From IMG/VR virus record IMGVR_UViG_3300037089_000505, positions 79,948 to 143,947 of that record: a stretch of 64,000 bases of DNA; one strand, given 5' to 3'. The notes beneath the pieces are model-generated. The model saw only the letters and a program-made list of their open reading frames with translations, made no database searches and was not told where the DNA came from. Source of the DNA: a virus. How positions within the stretch are numbered: position 1 is the stretch's first letter; each line of letters begins with the position of its first letter. A program made the position numbers and the translations under genes. This document shows, one piece after another, positions 41,611 to 49,321 of this stretch.

Positions 41611-41702
41611 CTCAGTTGGTAGCAGCGTTTCCTTGGAGAATGCTTTTTTAAGAGAGCACTGTCCTAAGGAAAAGGTCCCCAGTTCAATTCTGGGACACGG
41701 CT
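41601..41702 (+). tRNA. tRNA with a 28-nt hairpin insert in the anticodon loop (probably Thr GGT)
   Basis: All arms are canonical except the anticodon loop: acceptor GCCGTGT/ACACGGC, anticodon stem TTTCC/GGAAA, 5-nt variable loop, T-arm CCCAG-TTCAATT-CTGGG. The loop from 41633 to 41667 is 35 nt instead of 7. It contains a 7-bp hairpin (41641-41647 with 41652-41658), and GGA near the 5' side can pair with TCC near the 3' side. Removing 28 nt could leave loop TTGGTAA (Thr), TTCCTAA (Arg) or Ser anticodons. The short variable loop and T discriminator favour Thr. Confidence 0.8.
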
Positions 41703-41875
41703 CTCGTCTCGACACATAGACGCATGGGTAAAACTCGAGTCAAGACCCAAGTATTCTAAAGTCTAATAGAGCAGCTTTCTAGAAAGCTATCGAGTACTTA
41801 ATTAGACATTAGCTGAACGATATCGCATTGCGATAGTAGGCGAAGTATTCAATGGCAAAGCGGTAAAGGTGCGAC
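41703..41875 (+). other. structured non-coding leader before the BMP gene
   Basis: No gene. Several perfect stems are visible: GTCTAAT/ATTAGAC enclosing AGCTTT/AAAGCT, and TATCGC/GCGATA. GGGT/ACCC encloses an ACTCGAGT palindrome. Might be a processed RNA or a set of degenerate tRNA-like folds. Confidence 0.5.
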
Positions 41876-41899
41876 AGCCGGGAGAGACCGGCTTTATTT
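41876..41899 (+). terminator. probable terminator or attenuator hairpin
   Basis: AGCCGG/CCGGCT stem with a GAGAGA loop, then TTATTT. It lies ~45 nt upstream of the BMP gene start, so it may end the tRNA transcript or attenuate the BMP gene. Confidence 0.6.
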
Positions 41900-41946
41900 G
41901 GAATCATTGCTCGTTGAGCAAAAGTAATATTTATAGAGGAGTTAAA

Positions 41947-43143
41947 ATGAAAAGATTCAAGAATCTGTTCTTGTTTTTGGCTGTTCTTGTATTAGCGTCA
42001 GCTAGTGCTTGGGCGATGCCAGCGGCAGGTAAGACTCTTACCATCGGATTGGTACTGGTCGGACCTTACAATGATCTAGGATGGAGTCAGGCAAATTATG
42101 ATGGCGTTCAATACGTCGTCAAGAATGTTCCTGGAGTTCAGTTCATTTATATTGACAAGGCTAATCCAGCAGACAGGCCGGGAACGACAGTGTCTCAACT
42201 AGCTGAAAGTTTGGTTGCAAAGGGCGCGAAGCTAATTATCTTCAGCTCAGATGATATGGGTGATGAGGCAGTTAAGTTTGCTACAGCGCATCCTGATATT
42301 TTCGTTGTTATGACTTCTGGTAGCCAGGTATGGAATGCTGGAAAAACCTATCAGAACCTACCGAACATGATTAACATCATGGGTCGTATGGAATTTGGCA
42401 AGATGATCGCAGGAGTTGCCGCCGCCATGACGACAAAGACTGGTAAAATTGGTTACCTCGGACCACTTATCAATGATGAAACGAGGCGATTGTGTTCTTC
42501 AGTATATCTTGGAGCCAAGTACGCTTGGACAAATTACTTGAAGAAAGATGCTGCTAAGCTTCAATTCAAGGTAACTTGGATTGGATTCTGGTTTAACATT
42601 CCGGGTATCACTTCAGATCCCTCACAAGTGGCCGATGCATTTTTCAATGATGGTTACGACGTGGTAGTTTCTGGTATTGATACTAGCGAAGTTGTTACAG
42701 AGGCAGCAAAGTTTACGGCTCAAGGCAAGAAAGTTTTCGCAATTCCTTACGATTACTCAAGCGCCTTCGCCGCTTCACCTGAGGTTAATTTGGGCGTTCC
42801 TTATTTTAATTGGGGTCCTGCTTATGTAGTAGCTGCAAAAGCTGCAATGGGTGGTTCTTGGGTTTCCCACTTTGAGTGGAACTCCCCCGACTGGAAGAAT
42901 GTTAACAACCCTGATACATCAGCGGTTGGTTTCAACAAGGGCAAGGCACTTTCACCTAAGGCTTCGGCTGCAGTTGATAAGTTTCTTTCCGAACTTGCAT
43001 CAGGACTTAACCTATGGAAAGGTCCTATGAAGCTTCAAGATGGTAAGACCTACTTGGTCGATGACCAGAAGGCAACAGATCAGCAGATCTGGTATTTGCC
43101 TCAACTCTTGGAAAATATGCAAGGACAGAGCGTTTCGAAGTAG
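41947..43143 (+). CDS. BMP/PnrA-family periplasmic solute-binding protein
   Basis: A signal peptide (FLFLAVLVLASASAWA) and a ~375-residue two-lobe binding protein of the basic membrane protein (BMP) group: KTLTIGLVLVGPYNDLGWSQ at the start, then KGAKLIIFSSDDMG, KTGKIGYLGPL and GYDVVVSGIDTSE. BMP proteins bind purine nucleosides or related ligands for ABC importers. No lipobox Cys is present, unlike most BMP lipoproteins, and no permease genes follow. A viral copy is unusual. GAGGAG site at 41936. Confidence 0.85.
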   Translation: MKRFKNLFLFLAVLVLASASAWAMPAAGKTLTIGLVLVGPYNDLGWSQANYDGVQYVVKNVPGVQFIYIDKANPADRPGTTVSQLAESLVAKGAKLIIFSSDDMGDEAVKFATAHPDIFVVMTSGSQVWNAGKTYQNLPNMINIMGRMEFGKMIAGVAAAMTTKTGKIGYLGPLINDETRRLCSSVYLGAKYAWTNYLKKDAAKLQFKVTWIGFWFNIPGITSDPSQVADAFFNDGYDVVVSGIDTSEVVTEAAKFTAQGKKVFAIPYDYSSAFAASPEVNLGVPYFNWGPAYVVAAKAAMGGSWVSHFEWNSPDWKNVNNPDTSAVGFNKGKALSPKASAAVDKFLSELASGLNLWKGPMKLQDGKTYLVDDQKATDQQIWYLPQLLENMQGQSVSK

Positions 43144-43152
43144 TATTACAAT
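43134..43152 (+). promoter_or_regulatory. class A-like element (TTCGAAGTA-N4-TACAAT) at the BMP stop codon
   Basis: Same string and spacing as the class A promoters, here overlapping the TAG stop and just before a terminator. A start point would fall inside the terminator stem, so activity is doubtful. Confidence 0.4.
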
Positions 43153-43154
43153 TA

Positions 43155-43179
43155 GAGGGCAAGGCTTCTTGCCCTCTTT
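43155..43179 (+). terminator. intrinsic terminator
   Basis: 9-bp GAGGGCAAG/CTTGCCCTC stem with a GCTT loop and a short T tract. Confidence 0.8.
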
Positions 43180-43182
43180 CAC

Positions 43183-43256
43183 TCGCCCTTGGCCAAGTGG
43201 ATTAAGGCAGAAGACTTTGGATCTTCTATGCGCAGGTTCGAATCCTGCAGGGCGAA
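43183..43256 (+). tRNA. tRNA-Gln(TTG)
   Basis: Acceptor TCGCCCT/AGGGCGA, anticodon arm GAAGA-CTTTGGA-TCTTC, T-arm GCAGG-TTCGAAT-CCTGC, discriminator A. U1-A72 is typical of Gln. Confidence 0.9.
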
Positions 43257-43265
43257 TATTTACAC

Positions 43266-43340
43266 TGTCCCGTAGCTTAGCTGGCCGAAAGCGTCTGTCT
43301 CTGGAACAGAAGAGCCTCCGTTCAAATCGGAGCGGGACAA
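43266..43340 (+). tRNA. tRNA-Gln(CTG)
   Basis: Acceptor TGTCCCG/CGGGACA, anticodon arm TCTGT-CTCTGGA-ACAGA, T-arm CTCCG-TTCAAAT-CGGAG, discriminator A. Confidence 0.9.
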
Positions 43341-43354
43341 AAAGAAAGGGAAAC

Positions 43355-43771
43355 ATGGAACTAATAATTTCAATCGGTCTCCCCGGCTCTGGCAAATCTA
43401 CTTACTATCGCACAGCGCTTGCGAAAAGTCACACACAAATCTCCAAGGATCTAATGAGCGGCTCTCCAACTAGAAAAAATCAGATTCAGATTGACATGAT
43501 TACTCAATCTCTAACTAAAGGATTGAATGCAGTAATCGACAATACTAGTGTCACAGCTGAAGTTCGGAGGCCTTTAATTGAGCTCGGCCACAAACTTGGC
43601 GCAAAGGTAATTGCGTATTACTTTCCGACTTCAGTCAAAGATTGTATTGCTCGCAATGCTCAGCGAACGGGTAGGGCTAAAGTACCAAATGTGGCTATCT
43701 ACACTATGGCAAAGAAGCTTCAAGGGCCAACAAAAGCTGAAGGCTTTGACGACATAATTACGATCAATTGA
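43355..43771 (+). CDS. polynucleotide-kinase-like P-loop protein
   Basis: GLPGSGKSTYY at residues ~8-18 is a Walker A loop of the T4 Pnkp kinase-domain type. VIDNTSVTAEVRRPL carries the Walker B-like Asp. The rest (KVIAYYFPTSVKDCIARNAQR, then a lid Arg pair) matches small phage/bacterial AAA kinases. It would phosphorylate 5'-OH ends of nucleic acid, feeding the RNA or DNA ligases. There is no phosphatase domain. AAAGGGAAA site. Confidence 0.8.
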   Translation: MELIISIGLPGSGKSTYYRTALAKSHTQISKDLMSGSPTRKNQIQIDMITQSLTKGLNAVIDNTSVTAEVRRPLIELGHKLGAKVIAYYFPTSVKDCIARNAQRTGRAKVPNVAIYTMAKKLQGPTKAEGFDDIITIN

Positions 43772-43778
43772 GGCATCT

Positions 43779-44042
43779 ATGAATGAAACTGATCATCCTA
43801 TTTTTCAAAGCTTGACTGATTTTAATTGGTATAAGTCTTCGCTAGACGTTGCCAGTCGTTACCATTTCCGCCACCGTGGAGAGCCTAAGAAATATCCTTG
43901 CAAGCTTCTTCACTCCGAATTTGATTCAGATTCTAACGGACCTGACGGTTATAATCATTCTTTCATTTACTTACAGGAAGTCAAGTGTCCGATGTGTGAA
44001 CACAAAGAGTTTGTGTGGCCACAAATTGAGGACGAAACATGA
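43779..44042 (+). CDS. hypothetical protein with CxxC (87 aa)
   Basis: Contains HFRHRG, YPCKLLH and a late CPMCEH, which may form a zinc site. Overlaps the next gene in ATGA. Confidence 0.6.
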   Translation: MNETDHPIFQSLTDFNWYKSSLDVASRYHFRHRGEPKKYPCKLLHSEFDSDSNGPDGYNHSFIYLQEVKCPMCEHKEFVWPQIEDET

Positions 44043-44569
44043 ACCAAGAAAATACAAAAAAGCTTTTAGATCGATTCAATTTCTTTCAGCCCACTATGCA
44101 TAATCCAAGAAGATTTTGGGGCTTTGAATGCGGAGACGGTTGGTTTGAGTTGATTTGGAAGCTATGTGAAGATTTAGATGAAATGCGAAAGCATTTAATC
44201 ATTATTCCAGAAGATCCATTTCAGGCTCTTCAAGTCAAAGAAAAATTCGGCGGATTAAGATTTTACATCAATGGGTGTAGCAATGACATGTTCCAGCGAA
44301 TTCTCAAAGCTGAACATGATTCTTTTTCAATTTGTGAAAATTGCGGAAAGGCAGGCGAGCTCAGACCGGGCGGATGGGTTAAAACTCTTTGTGATGAATG
44401 CTGCGAAGCTCGCTATGTAGAAGATTGTAGCATGTGTCATTTGTGCCATGATCCAAACGAAGAAACTATTCAAGCTATTCAAGAAGCTCGTGGAAGCGAA
44501 AATATTTCTCCCGAGCCATTAGAGCCTATTGAAAAACTACTTGAGGACTATGATAAGAGGAATCCATGA
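44039..44569 (+). CDS. conserved phage zinc protein (176 aa)
   Basis: Recognisable phage pattern: WFELIWKLCEDL...VKEKFGGLRFY, followed by CENCGKAGELRPGGW and TLCDECC. Another Cys cluster (CSMCHLCH) follows. Widespread in phages; function unknown. ATGA start and exit. Confidence 0.75.
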   Translation: MNQENTKKLLDRFNFFQPTMHNPRRFWGFECGDGWFELIWKLCEDLDEMRKHLIIIPEDPFQALQVKEKFGGLRFYINGCSNDMFQRILKAEHDSFSICENCGKAGELRPGGWVKTLCDECCEARYVEDCSMCHLCHDPNEETIQAIQEARGSENISPEPLEPIEKLLEDYDKRNP

Positions 44570-44868
44570 TCTTAGCGTTTAAACTAACAATGCCTGGTTC
44601 GCCAAGTTGGAATGGAAAATGGAGCGGCGAAGGTCGACTCTATGCACGAACTCGAACAGTCACAAAGAAAAAAGGCGAAGAGGTTTTGGGCGGATCTGAC
44701 AAGAAATTCTTCGGCTATCGCTGGTCTGATGGTTGGTTTGCTAGTGTTGAAGTTGAACAAGTGAACAGCAACGAAAAAAGAAAACTCACAAAAGATTCAG
44801 TTGGATTTGCTAGCTATGATTGGATGATAGATTCAATTCTAACTCACGGCAAAATCTTAGCCTCTTAG
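44566..44868 (+). CDS. hypothetical protein (100 aa)
   Basis: ATGA start. Begins ILAFKLTMPGSPSWNGKWSG, resembling small phage proteins of unknown function. Confidence 0.6.
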   Translation: MILAFKLTMPGSPSWNGKWSGEGRLYARTRTVTKKKGEEVLGGSDKKFFGYRWSDGWFASVEVEQVNSNEKRKLTKDSVGFASYDWMIDSILTHGKILAS

Positions 44869-44935
44869 CTTTTTCAAAAACGTACCAAACATTGGCAGTA
44901 AAGACGCAAAGATAAAAGCGAAGGAGGGACCGCTA

Positions 44936-45148
44936 ATGAGTGATTTCAATGTTGAAGATGATCTAGTATATAAGGTGTCCGATGGCGACCCAGATACTGA
45001 CGACAGCGATGATTTGGATCCATCCGATTTTCCTGATTTCGACATTCCAGATGATTTTGATCCCGATGATGACGATGCTTTCGATGACGACAACGTCCTT
45101 GATGATTTTGAGGATGACGATATCGACATCGATATAGACGAGCAGTAA
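44936..45148 (+). CDS. hyperacidic protein (70 aa)
   Basis: More than half of the residues are Asp or Glu (DDSDDLDPSDFPDFDIPDDF and similar), with no lysine beyond the first 15 residues. GGAGGG site and its own terminator. DNA-mimic proteins (for example anti-restriction proteins) look like this, but so do disordered acidic tails; function unknown. Confidence 0.7.
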   Translation: MSDFNVEDDLVYKVSDGDPDTDDSDDLDPSDFPDFDIPDDFDPDDDDAFDDDNVLDDFEDDDIDIDIDEQ

Positions 45149-45162
45149 AAACAAAACAATTG

Positions 45163-45187
45163 GCCAGCTTTGTCGCTGGCTTTTTTG
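45163..45187 (+). terminator. intrinsic terminator
   Basis: GCCAGC/GCTGGC stem with a 6-nt loop, then TTTTTTGT. Confidence 0.85.
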
Positions 45188-45199
45188 TGTGTAGTAAGA

Positions 45200-45208
45200 A
45201 AGATAATT
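45200..45208 (+). promoter_or_regulatory. class B upstream motif (AAGATAATT)
   Basis: 11 nt before ATG 45211, directly after the terminator, which is the expected place for a promoter. Confidence 0.7.
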
Positions 45209-45210
45209 CT

Positions 45211-45492
45211 ATGGCAAGAGCAGTAAAGAGATTAGTCGTCGGTCAACAATATATAGATAAATCGCCAAGTGTACCAAAGGCCTTTTTCTTAATAAAAGTT
45301 AAATATATTGATAAACGTACTCGCCGACCAGCTATAAGTCGATTAGCTAAAATAACTCGTAAAGGTGTCACTTCAGACATATACCCTTTGAGTGGCGGCT
45401 ATGAGTTTCAAGATGACGCTCATACCAAACGCACATACAACAAACATGAGTTCATCAAATTCATTTACAAAAAAATAGATACGGAGTTTTAA
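45211..45492 (+). CDS. basic hypothetical protein (93 aa)
   Basis: Start fixed by the class B motif. Very basic, beta-rich (AFFLIKVKYIDKRTRRP). Unrecognised. Confidence 0.6.
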   Translation: MARAVKRLVVGQQYIDKSPSVPKAFFLIKVKYIDKRTRRPAISRLAKITRKGVTSDIYPLSGGYEFQDDAHTKRTYNKHEFIKFIYKKIDTEF

Positions 45493-45493
45493 T

Positions 45494-45925
45494 ATGAAGA
45501 AGCTATTATTAACCTTAGCCTTATTATTAGTAGCAGCAATAAGTTTTGCTACTTCAACTGTTACCGACTGGAGCAAATATTGGACTAATAGACTCACTAC
45601 TGTCGGCGTAGTAGCTGGCGTAACTAAAGTCAATGCGTTATATTTAGTGAACTTTGTAGGAACACCAACAAATAACGAACTTAGAATAATAGTAACCTGT
45701 AGTGATCCTACTGTTGTGTTTACTAAGTATGATAATATAGCTATATCAGCCGCTATCATAAAGAATTTGAGTGCCATCAAAACATATAATGGATTGACAA
45801 CAATATACATAGTCACTTTTCCTTACACGAGAGCTATGTTTGTCAAAGATTTATTAGCACCACCGAAGAAACAAAATTTAATGAGTATAACGGTATTAAA
45901 AGATGAAACCCAAAAAAAGAAATAA
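45494..45925 (+). CDS. secreted hypothetical protein (143 aa)
   Basis: Signal peptide KLLLTLALLLVAAISFA, then ~120 mature residues rich in Thr/Val. One base after the previous stop. Confidence 0.65.
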   Translation: MKKLLLTLALLLVAAISFATSTVTDWSKYWTNRLTTVGVVAGVTKVNALYLVNFVGTPTNNELRIIVTCSDPTVVFTKYDNIAISAAIIKNLSAIKTYNGLTTIYIVTFPYTRAMFVKDLLAPPKKQNLMSITVLKDETQKKK

Positions 45926-46250
45926 TACTCGAAAACCTCGAACGACACTACCAGCAGCACCAGTCATTGTTCAACTTCAACAACCGCCAGCTCTCATTGA
46001 AGAAAAAAAGTCTCCTCTTAGAAATTTATTTGAAAAGTGGATTGCTCCTCTTATCTTAGCAATTATTGTGGCAGCTGTTAGCTACACATTTTTAGATCGA
46101 CTAACTAAAGTTGAAAATATTCTGGCCGATTTACAAAAAACTGTAACTGAATTAGATACTAGTTATTCCAAAGACTCTGAAACTAAAGGGTCGATGGCTG
46201 CTGACGTTAAGCAATTAGATAGATGTTGGCATCTTGAAGGACGAAGATGA
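45903..46250 (+). CDS. single-pass membrane protein with coiled tail
   Basis: Basic Pro-rich N-terminus, TM helix (WIAPLILAIIVAAVSYTFL), then a heptad-like tail (VENILADLQKTVTELD). A layout like phage inner-membrane accessory proteins; not assigned. Overlaps neighbours on both sides. Confidence 0.6.
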   Translation: MKPKKRNNTRKPRTTLPAAPVIVQLQQPPALIEEKKSPLRNLFEKWIAPLILAIIVAAVSYTFLDRLTKVENILADLQKTVTELDTSYSKDSETKGSMAADVKQLDRCWHLEGRR

Positions 46251-46519
46251 TTTATTACCACAAGAGCGATAAAGAATGGTATGAAACATGGGCGTGGCCG
46301 AAAGCTGACGTTCAAATTTATGTAGAAACACTAGGCCACGTGAGTGCTTCATTTAAGCGTTCTCTTATTATTGATGAATGGAATTATGAATATATAGTTT
46401 CTCACTTTGATTATGAAGAAGAACGTTTCGTTCAAGCCGCTGATCATCAATTAGAAACACTTGTTAAAATGATCTTCAATCCAAAATGGACTATCGAAGA
46501 TCAAAGACCCGCAAAATAG
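46247..46519 (+). CDS. small IYY/'KxIF'-group protein (90 aa)
   Basis: ATGA start. Begins MIYYHKSDKEWYETW and contains LVKMIFNPKW near the C-terminus: both group signatures in one protein. Confidence 0.55.
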   Translation: MIYYHKSDKEWYETWAWPKADVQIYVETLGHVSASFKRSLIIDEWNYEYIVSHFDYEEERFVQAADHQLETLVKMIFNPKWTIEDQRPAK

Positions 46520-46550
46520 CATATTTTATTTCATTAAGGAAGTAATATAA

Positions 46551-47459
46551 ATGTCGACTAATATACCTGTAATTAACGTCAAAGGAAAAACTTTACCTGA
46601 AGCTTATGAAAAAGCAATCATGGCTCTTTATGATAATGGTTGCCGTATGAAGACTCAATATGATAATCCAGATTCGCCACCTTCAATAGATGCTACTGCC
46701 AACATCACAATTGAAGATCCCGAGGCTGAGCCCATGATTTATAAATTCTTTCCGGGCGGAATTGAAGACCTTCATGAATACGTGATTGAACTTCAGGGAG
46801 CTAAAAATCATTGGGTCAGGGCTATGGACGATCCAAATGACAAACGATGGGAATATACTTACAATCAAAGGTTGACTAAGTGGGGCGAGTGGAAAGAAAA
46901 GTCGGGCCAGATGACGCCCACATATACTGCAAAAGCATTTGAACAAAATGGTCCAATTAATCAAATCAAGTTAGCTGTCAAGAAATTGATCGAAACGCCA
47001 CATTCGCGAAGAGTTCAAGCAATCACTTGGATGCCTTTTATAGATAATGAAGTAAGTGATCCGCCATGTCTACAGTCGATGTGGTTTAGAATGCTCAAAG
47101 AAGATGATGTTTATTACCTTAACTCTAATATTCGATTTAGAAGTAATGACGCGTGGGGAGCTGCATTTCTAAACATGTTTGGTCTCACTATGTTCATTCG
47201 AAAGGAAGTAGCCAATCCAATTGCAGTTGGTCTAAACGCAACTGTAAAACTAGGAAGAATCAATTGGCAAGCTGATAGTTTTCACATATATGGAAAAGAC
47301 ATTAAAGGCGTAGAGCAAAAATTGCTTCCAAGACTCTCCCCCTATAGTTTTAATGATAGAGTTTGGAACTTTAATGATCCTATAGTGCAAGATATCTGGA
47401 AAGACGCTAAAGATGAAGTTTTGAACAAAATAAAAGAATACGACAAAACTCACCAATGA
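46551..47459 (+). CDS. thyA: thymidylate synthase
   Basis: Converts dUMP to dTMP. HSRRVQAITWMP (phosphate-binding Arg pair), DPPCLQSMWFRM (nucleophilic Cys), RFRSNDAWGAAFLNMFGL and WQADSFHIYGKD are ThyA-fold motifs, in the divergent form seen in phages and archaea. AAGGAAG site. The last bases overlap a GIY-YIG endonuclease gene by 4 nt. Confidence 0.88.
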   Translation: MSTNIPVINVKGKTLPEAYEKAIMALYDNGCRMKTQYDNPDSPPSIDATANITIEDPEAEPMIYKFFPGGIEDLHEYVIELQGAKNHWVRAMDDPNDKRWEYTYNQRLTKWGEWKEKSGQMTPTYTAKAFEQNGPINQIKLAVKKLIETPHSRRVQAITWMPFIDNEVSDPPCLQSMWFRMLKEDDVYYLNSNIRFRSNDAWGAAFLNMFGLTMFIRKEVANPIAVGLNATVKLGRINWQADSFHIYGKDIKGVEQKLLPRLSPYSFNDRVWNFNDPIVQDIWKDAKDEVLNKIKEYDKTHQ

Positions 47460-48109
47460 CAGGAATTTATATACTAACAAACAAAATAAACAATAAAAAA
47501 TACGTGGGACAAAGTGTAAATATAGACCTAAGAAATAAACGACACCATAAGGACTCTATAATCGATCGGGCAGTCAGGAAGTATGGTCGCATTAATTTTT
47601 CAATAGAAAAATTTGCTTGCTCTGAAAATAACTTAGATTGGTTAGAAAAAGAGTGGATTAAATACTTAGATTGTTTAATACCAAAAGGCTATAATATTCT
47701 TGAGGGCGGCCAAAATAATAAACACCATCTTACAAAAAATCAGAAAGAAAATTTAAGCTTAAAATTAAAAGGCGTAAGAAAATCAGAAATTACTCGGCTG
47801 TCAATGAAAGAAAATCATGCCGATTTTTCGGGAGAGAAAAACCCTATGTTTGGTAAAAAACAATCTGAAAAAACAAAAAGTGAGATTAGAGAAAAGAACA
47901 AAGACAAAACTTTTTCTAATGAAGCTCTTTCAAAAATGAGCGTCTCTGCAAAAGTTCGGACCAAAAGATCTTCAAGAGATGAAAAAGGTAGATATTGCCA
48001 AAAGCCAATAGAAATTATAGCTAAAACACCAGGGGCCATTAGGAAGATTGAATATTCTGGCTCAGCCGCAGTTGAGGTAGAAACCTTTGGCAACCAAGGA
48101 ACTAACTAA
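47456..48109 (+). CDS. GIY-YIG homing endonuclease
   Basis: GIYILTNKINNKKYVGQS at the N-terminus is the GIY-YIG core, with RHHKDS and a Glu in the LEKEWI helix. NUMOD3-type DNA-binding repeats follow (GEKNPMFGKKQSEKTKSEI). Directly abuts the thyA gene; thymidylate synthase genes are classical homing targets. Confidence 0.88.
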   Translation: MTGIYILTNKINNKKYVGQSVNIDLRNKRHHKDSIIDRAVRKYGRINFSIEKFACSENNLDWLEKEWIKYLDCLIPKGYNILEGGQNNKHHLTKNQKENLSLKLKGVRKSEITRLSMKENHADFSGEKNPMFGKKQSEKTKSEIREKNKDKTFSNEALSKMSVSAKVRTKRSSRDEKGRYCQKPIEIIAKTPGAIRKIEYSGSAAVEVETFGNQGTN

Positions 48110-48473
48110 ACGACTTCTTAGGGGTCTAGGTACTTGTGAGAGCTGTAAGTTCGGTATTAAAATAGAGTTTTGGACTAACATAAAATGGCCAGCTCATTCA
48201 AACCCAGGTAATTGGAAAATAGAAAAAGACGGTTATTCTTGTCTTAAGAAAGAGAGCCCAGAAATTGATAGAATCTTTTGTGAGACAGAGTGGGAAAAAC
48301 ACGACATTGAACCTTCAAAAGAATTTATGGGAGCATCTTCAAATGAGAGGTATGCAATAAGAACTACGTTTAATCGCAATCTTTTAAACCAAAGAAGGTT
48401 CTGTAAAAGAATTGATGACCTTAGGTATAGTGCTCACGATTATCTTAAATGGAAAGAAGAAAATGACAATTAA
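48087..48473 (+). CDS. LLKG-leader CxxC protein (128 aa)
   Basis: MATKELTKRLLRGLGTCESC plus later YSCLK and FCKRID: the same leader and cysteine layout as the 21-kb and 55-kb family members, with a longer insert. Confidence 0.65.
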   Translation: MATKELTKRLLRGLGTCESCKFGIKIEFWTNIKWPAHSNPGNWKIEKDGYSCLKKESPEIDRIFCETEWEKHDIEPSKEFMGASSNERYAIRTTFNRNLLNQRRFCKRIDDLRYSAHDYLKWKEENDN

Positions 48474-48783
48474 TGATTTTCTATTTGAAGTAAAAAATGC
48501 ACTTAATAAGTTAAACGACGAAGATAAAGACTACATAAAGTCTACTAAAGATGGCGGCGAATTACACTTCAGTCTTGGAATGTGGCTTCGAAATAATTGG
48601 AACTTATGGCGTGGTGGCCCAATGGTAGATTTCTTTAAAGAGCATGGAATTTGGCATGCCGACGACATGAGCGCAATTATACTTTGTTCCTATACGCGAA
48701 TGCTTAAGAACGAAGATGTAAAATTTGAGGAACAAGTCCAATTCTATAAAGACTATTGGGCTAAAAATAAGGTACAAGAATAA
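48463..48783 (+). CDS. DUF6794-like protein (106 aa)
   Basis: The phrase LHFSLGMWLRNNWNLWRGG and the IWHADDMSAIIL block are typical of a small domain common in phages and bacteria (DUF6794 as I recall it). Function unknown. ATG overlaps the upstream gene. Confidence 0.7.
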   Translation: MTINDFLFEVKNALNKLNDEDKDYIKSTKDGGELHFSLGMWLRNNWNLWRGGPMVDFFKEHGIWHADDMSAIILCSYTRMLKNEDVKFEEQVQFYKDYWAKNKVQE

Positions 48784-48993
48784 ATGACTCTACAAGAAGC
48801 AGAAAGATTTGTCGGCAAAGAAGTCAACTATATGAATTTGACTGGCGTCTTACAAAGAGTAAGCGAATTAAATAACACCCAGATGATTCTTGGTTATACT
48901 GATAATGGCATTGTAATCAACATAGTTCTTTATAGGTGCAAAGATGAAAAGGGTGATTGGGTAGACATCGAACAACTACCAAAGGAAGCATAA
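48784..48993 (+). CDS. hypothetical protein (69 aa)
   Basis: Starts at the base after the previous stop. Beta-rich (VNYMNLTGVLQRV; GIVINIVLYRC). TAATG exit coupling. Confidence 0.55.
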   Translation: MTLQEAERFVGKEVNYMNLTGVLQRVSELNNTQMILGYTDNGIVINIVLYRCKDEKGDWVDIEQLPKEA

Positions 48994-49316
48994 TGGACTT
49001 TAATAAATTTCCCGTAAGCAAAGAACCATTTACGAAAACATTTACTGATGAGCAAAAAATAGATTGGCCAGAAAATTTGAGTGCTCGATTAAAGAGTTGG
49101 ATGATTCTTCTTATGCAGTCAAAAGCTGATGAACTAGGCATCACTGAAGATAATTTAGACTTCATGTATATGTTTAAGCTCGAAGATAATTACGGCGTCA
49201 TTGCACGTTGGAGAAAGACACCAGACAGACCAATTACAGTCAAGATGCCATTTGATTTGATCAAGACGGCTTATAGTTGGAAATTGACAATAGAAGAATA
49301 TTTTTCGCCAGTCTAA
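48993..49316 (+). CDS. hypothetical protein (107 aa)
   Basis: TAATG start after GGAAG. Helical; contains RLKSWMILLMQSKADELG. Unrecognised. Confidence 0.55.
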   Translation: MDFNKFPVSKEPFTKTFTDEQKIDWPENLSARLKSWMILLMQSKADELGITEDNLDFMYMFKLEDNYGVIARWRKTPDRPITVKMPFDLIKTAYSWKLTIEEYFSPV

Positions 49317-49321
49317 TAACT

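Noticed and set aside
41603-41700. Treating the Thr tRNA insert as a long class II variable arm (Ser)
   Set aside because: The insert lies inside the anticodon stem TTTCC/GGAAA, and a normal 5-nt variable loop follows, so it is not a variable arm.
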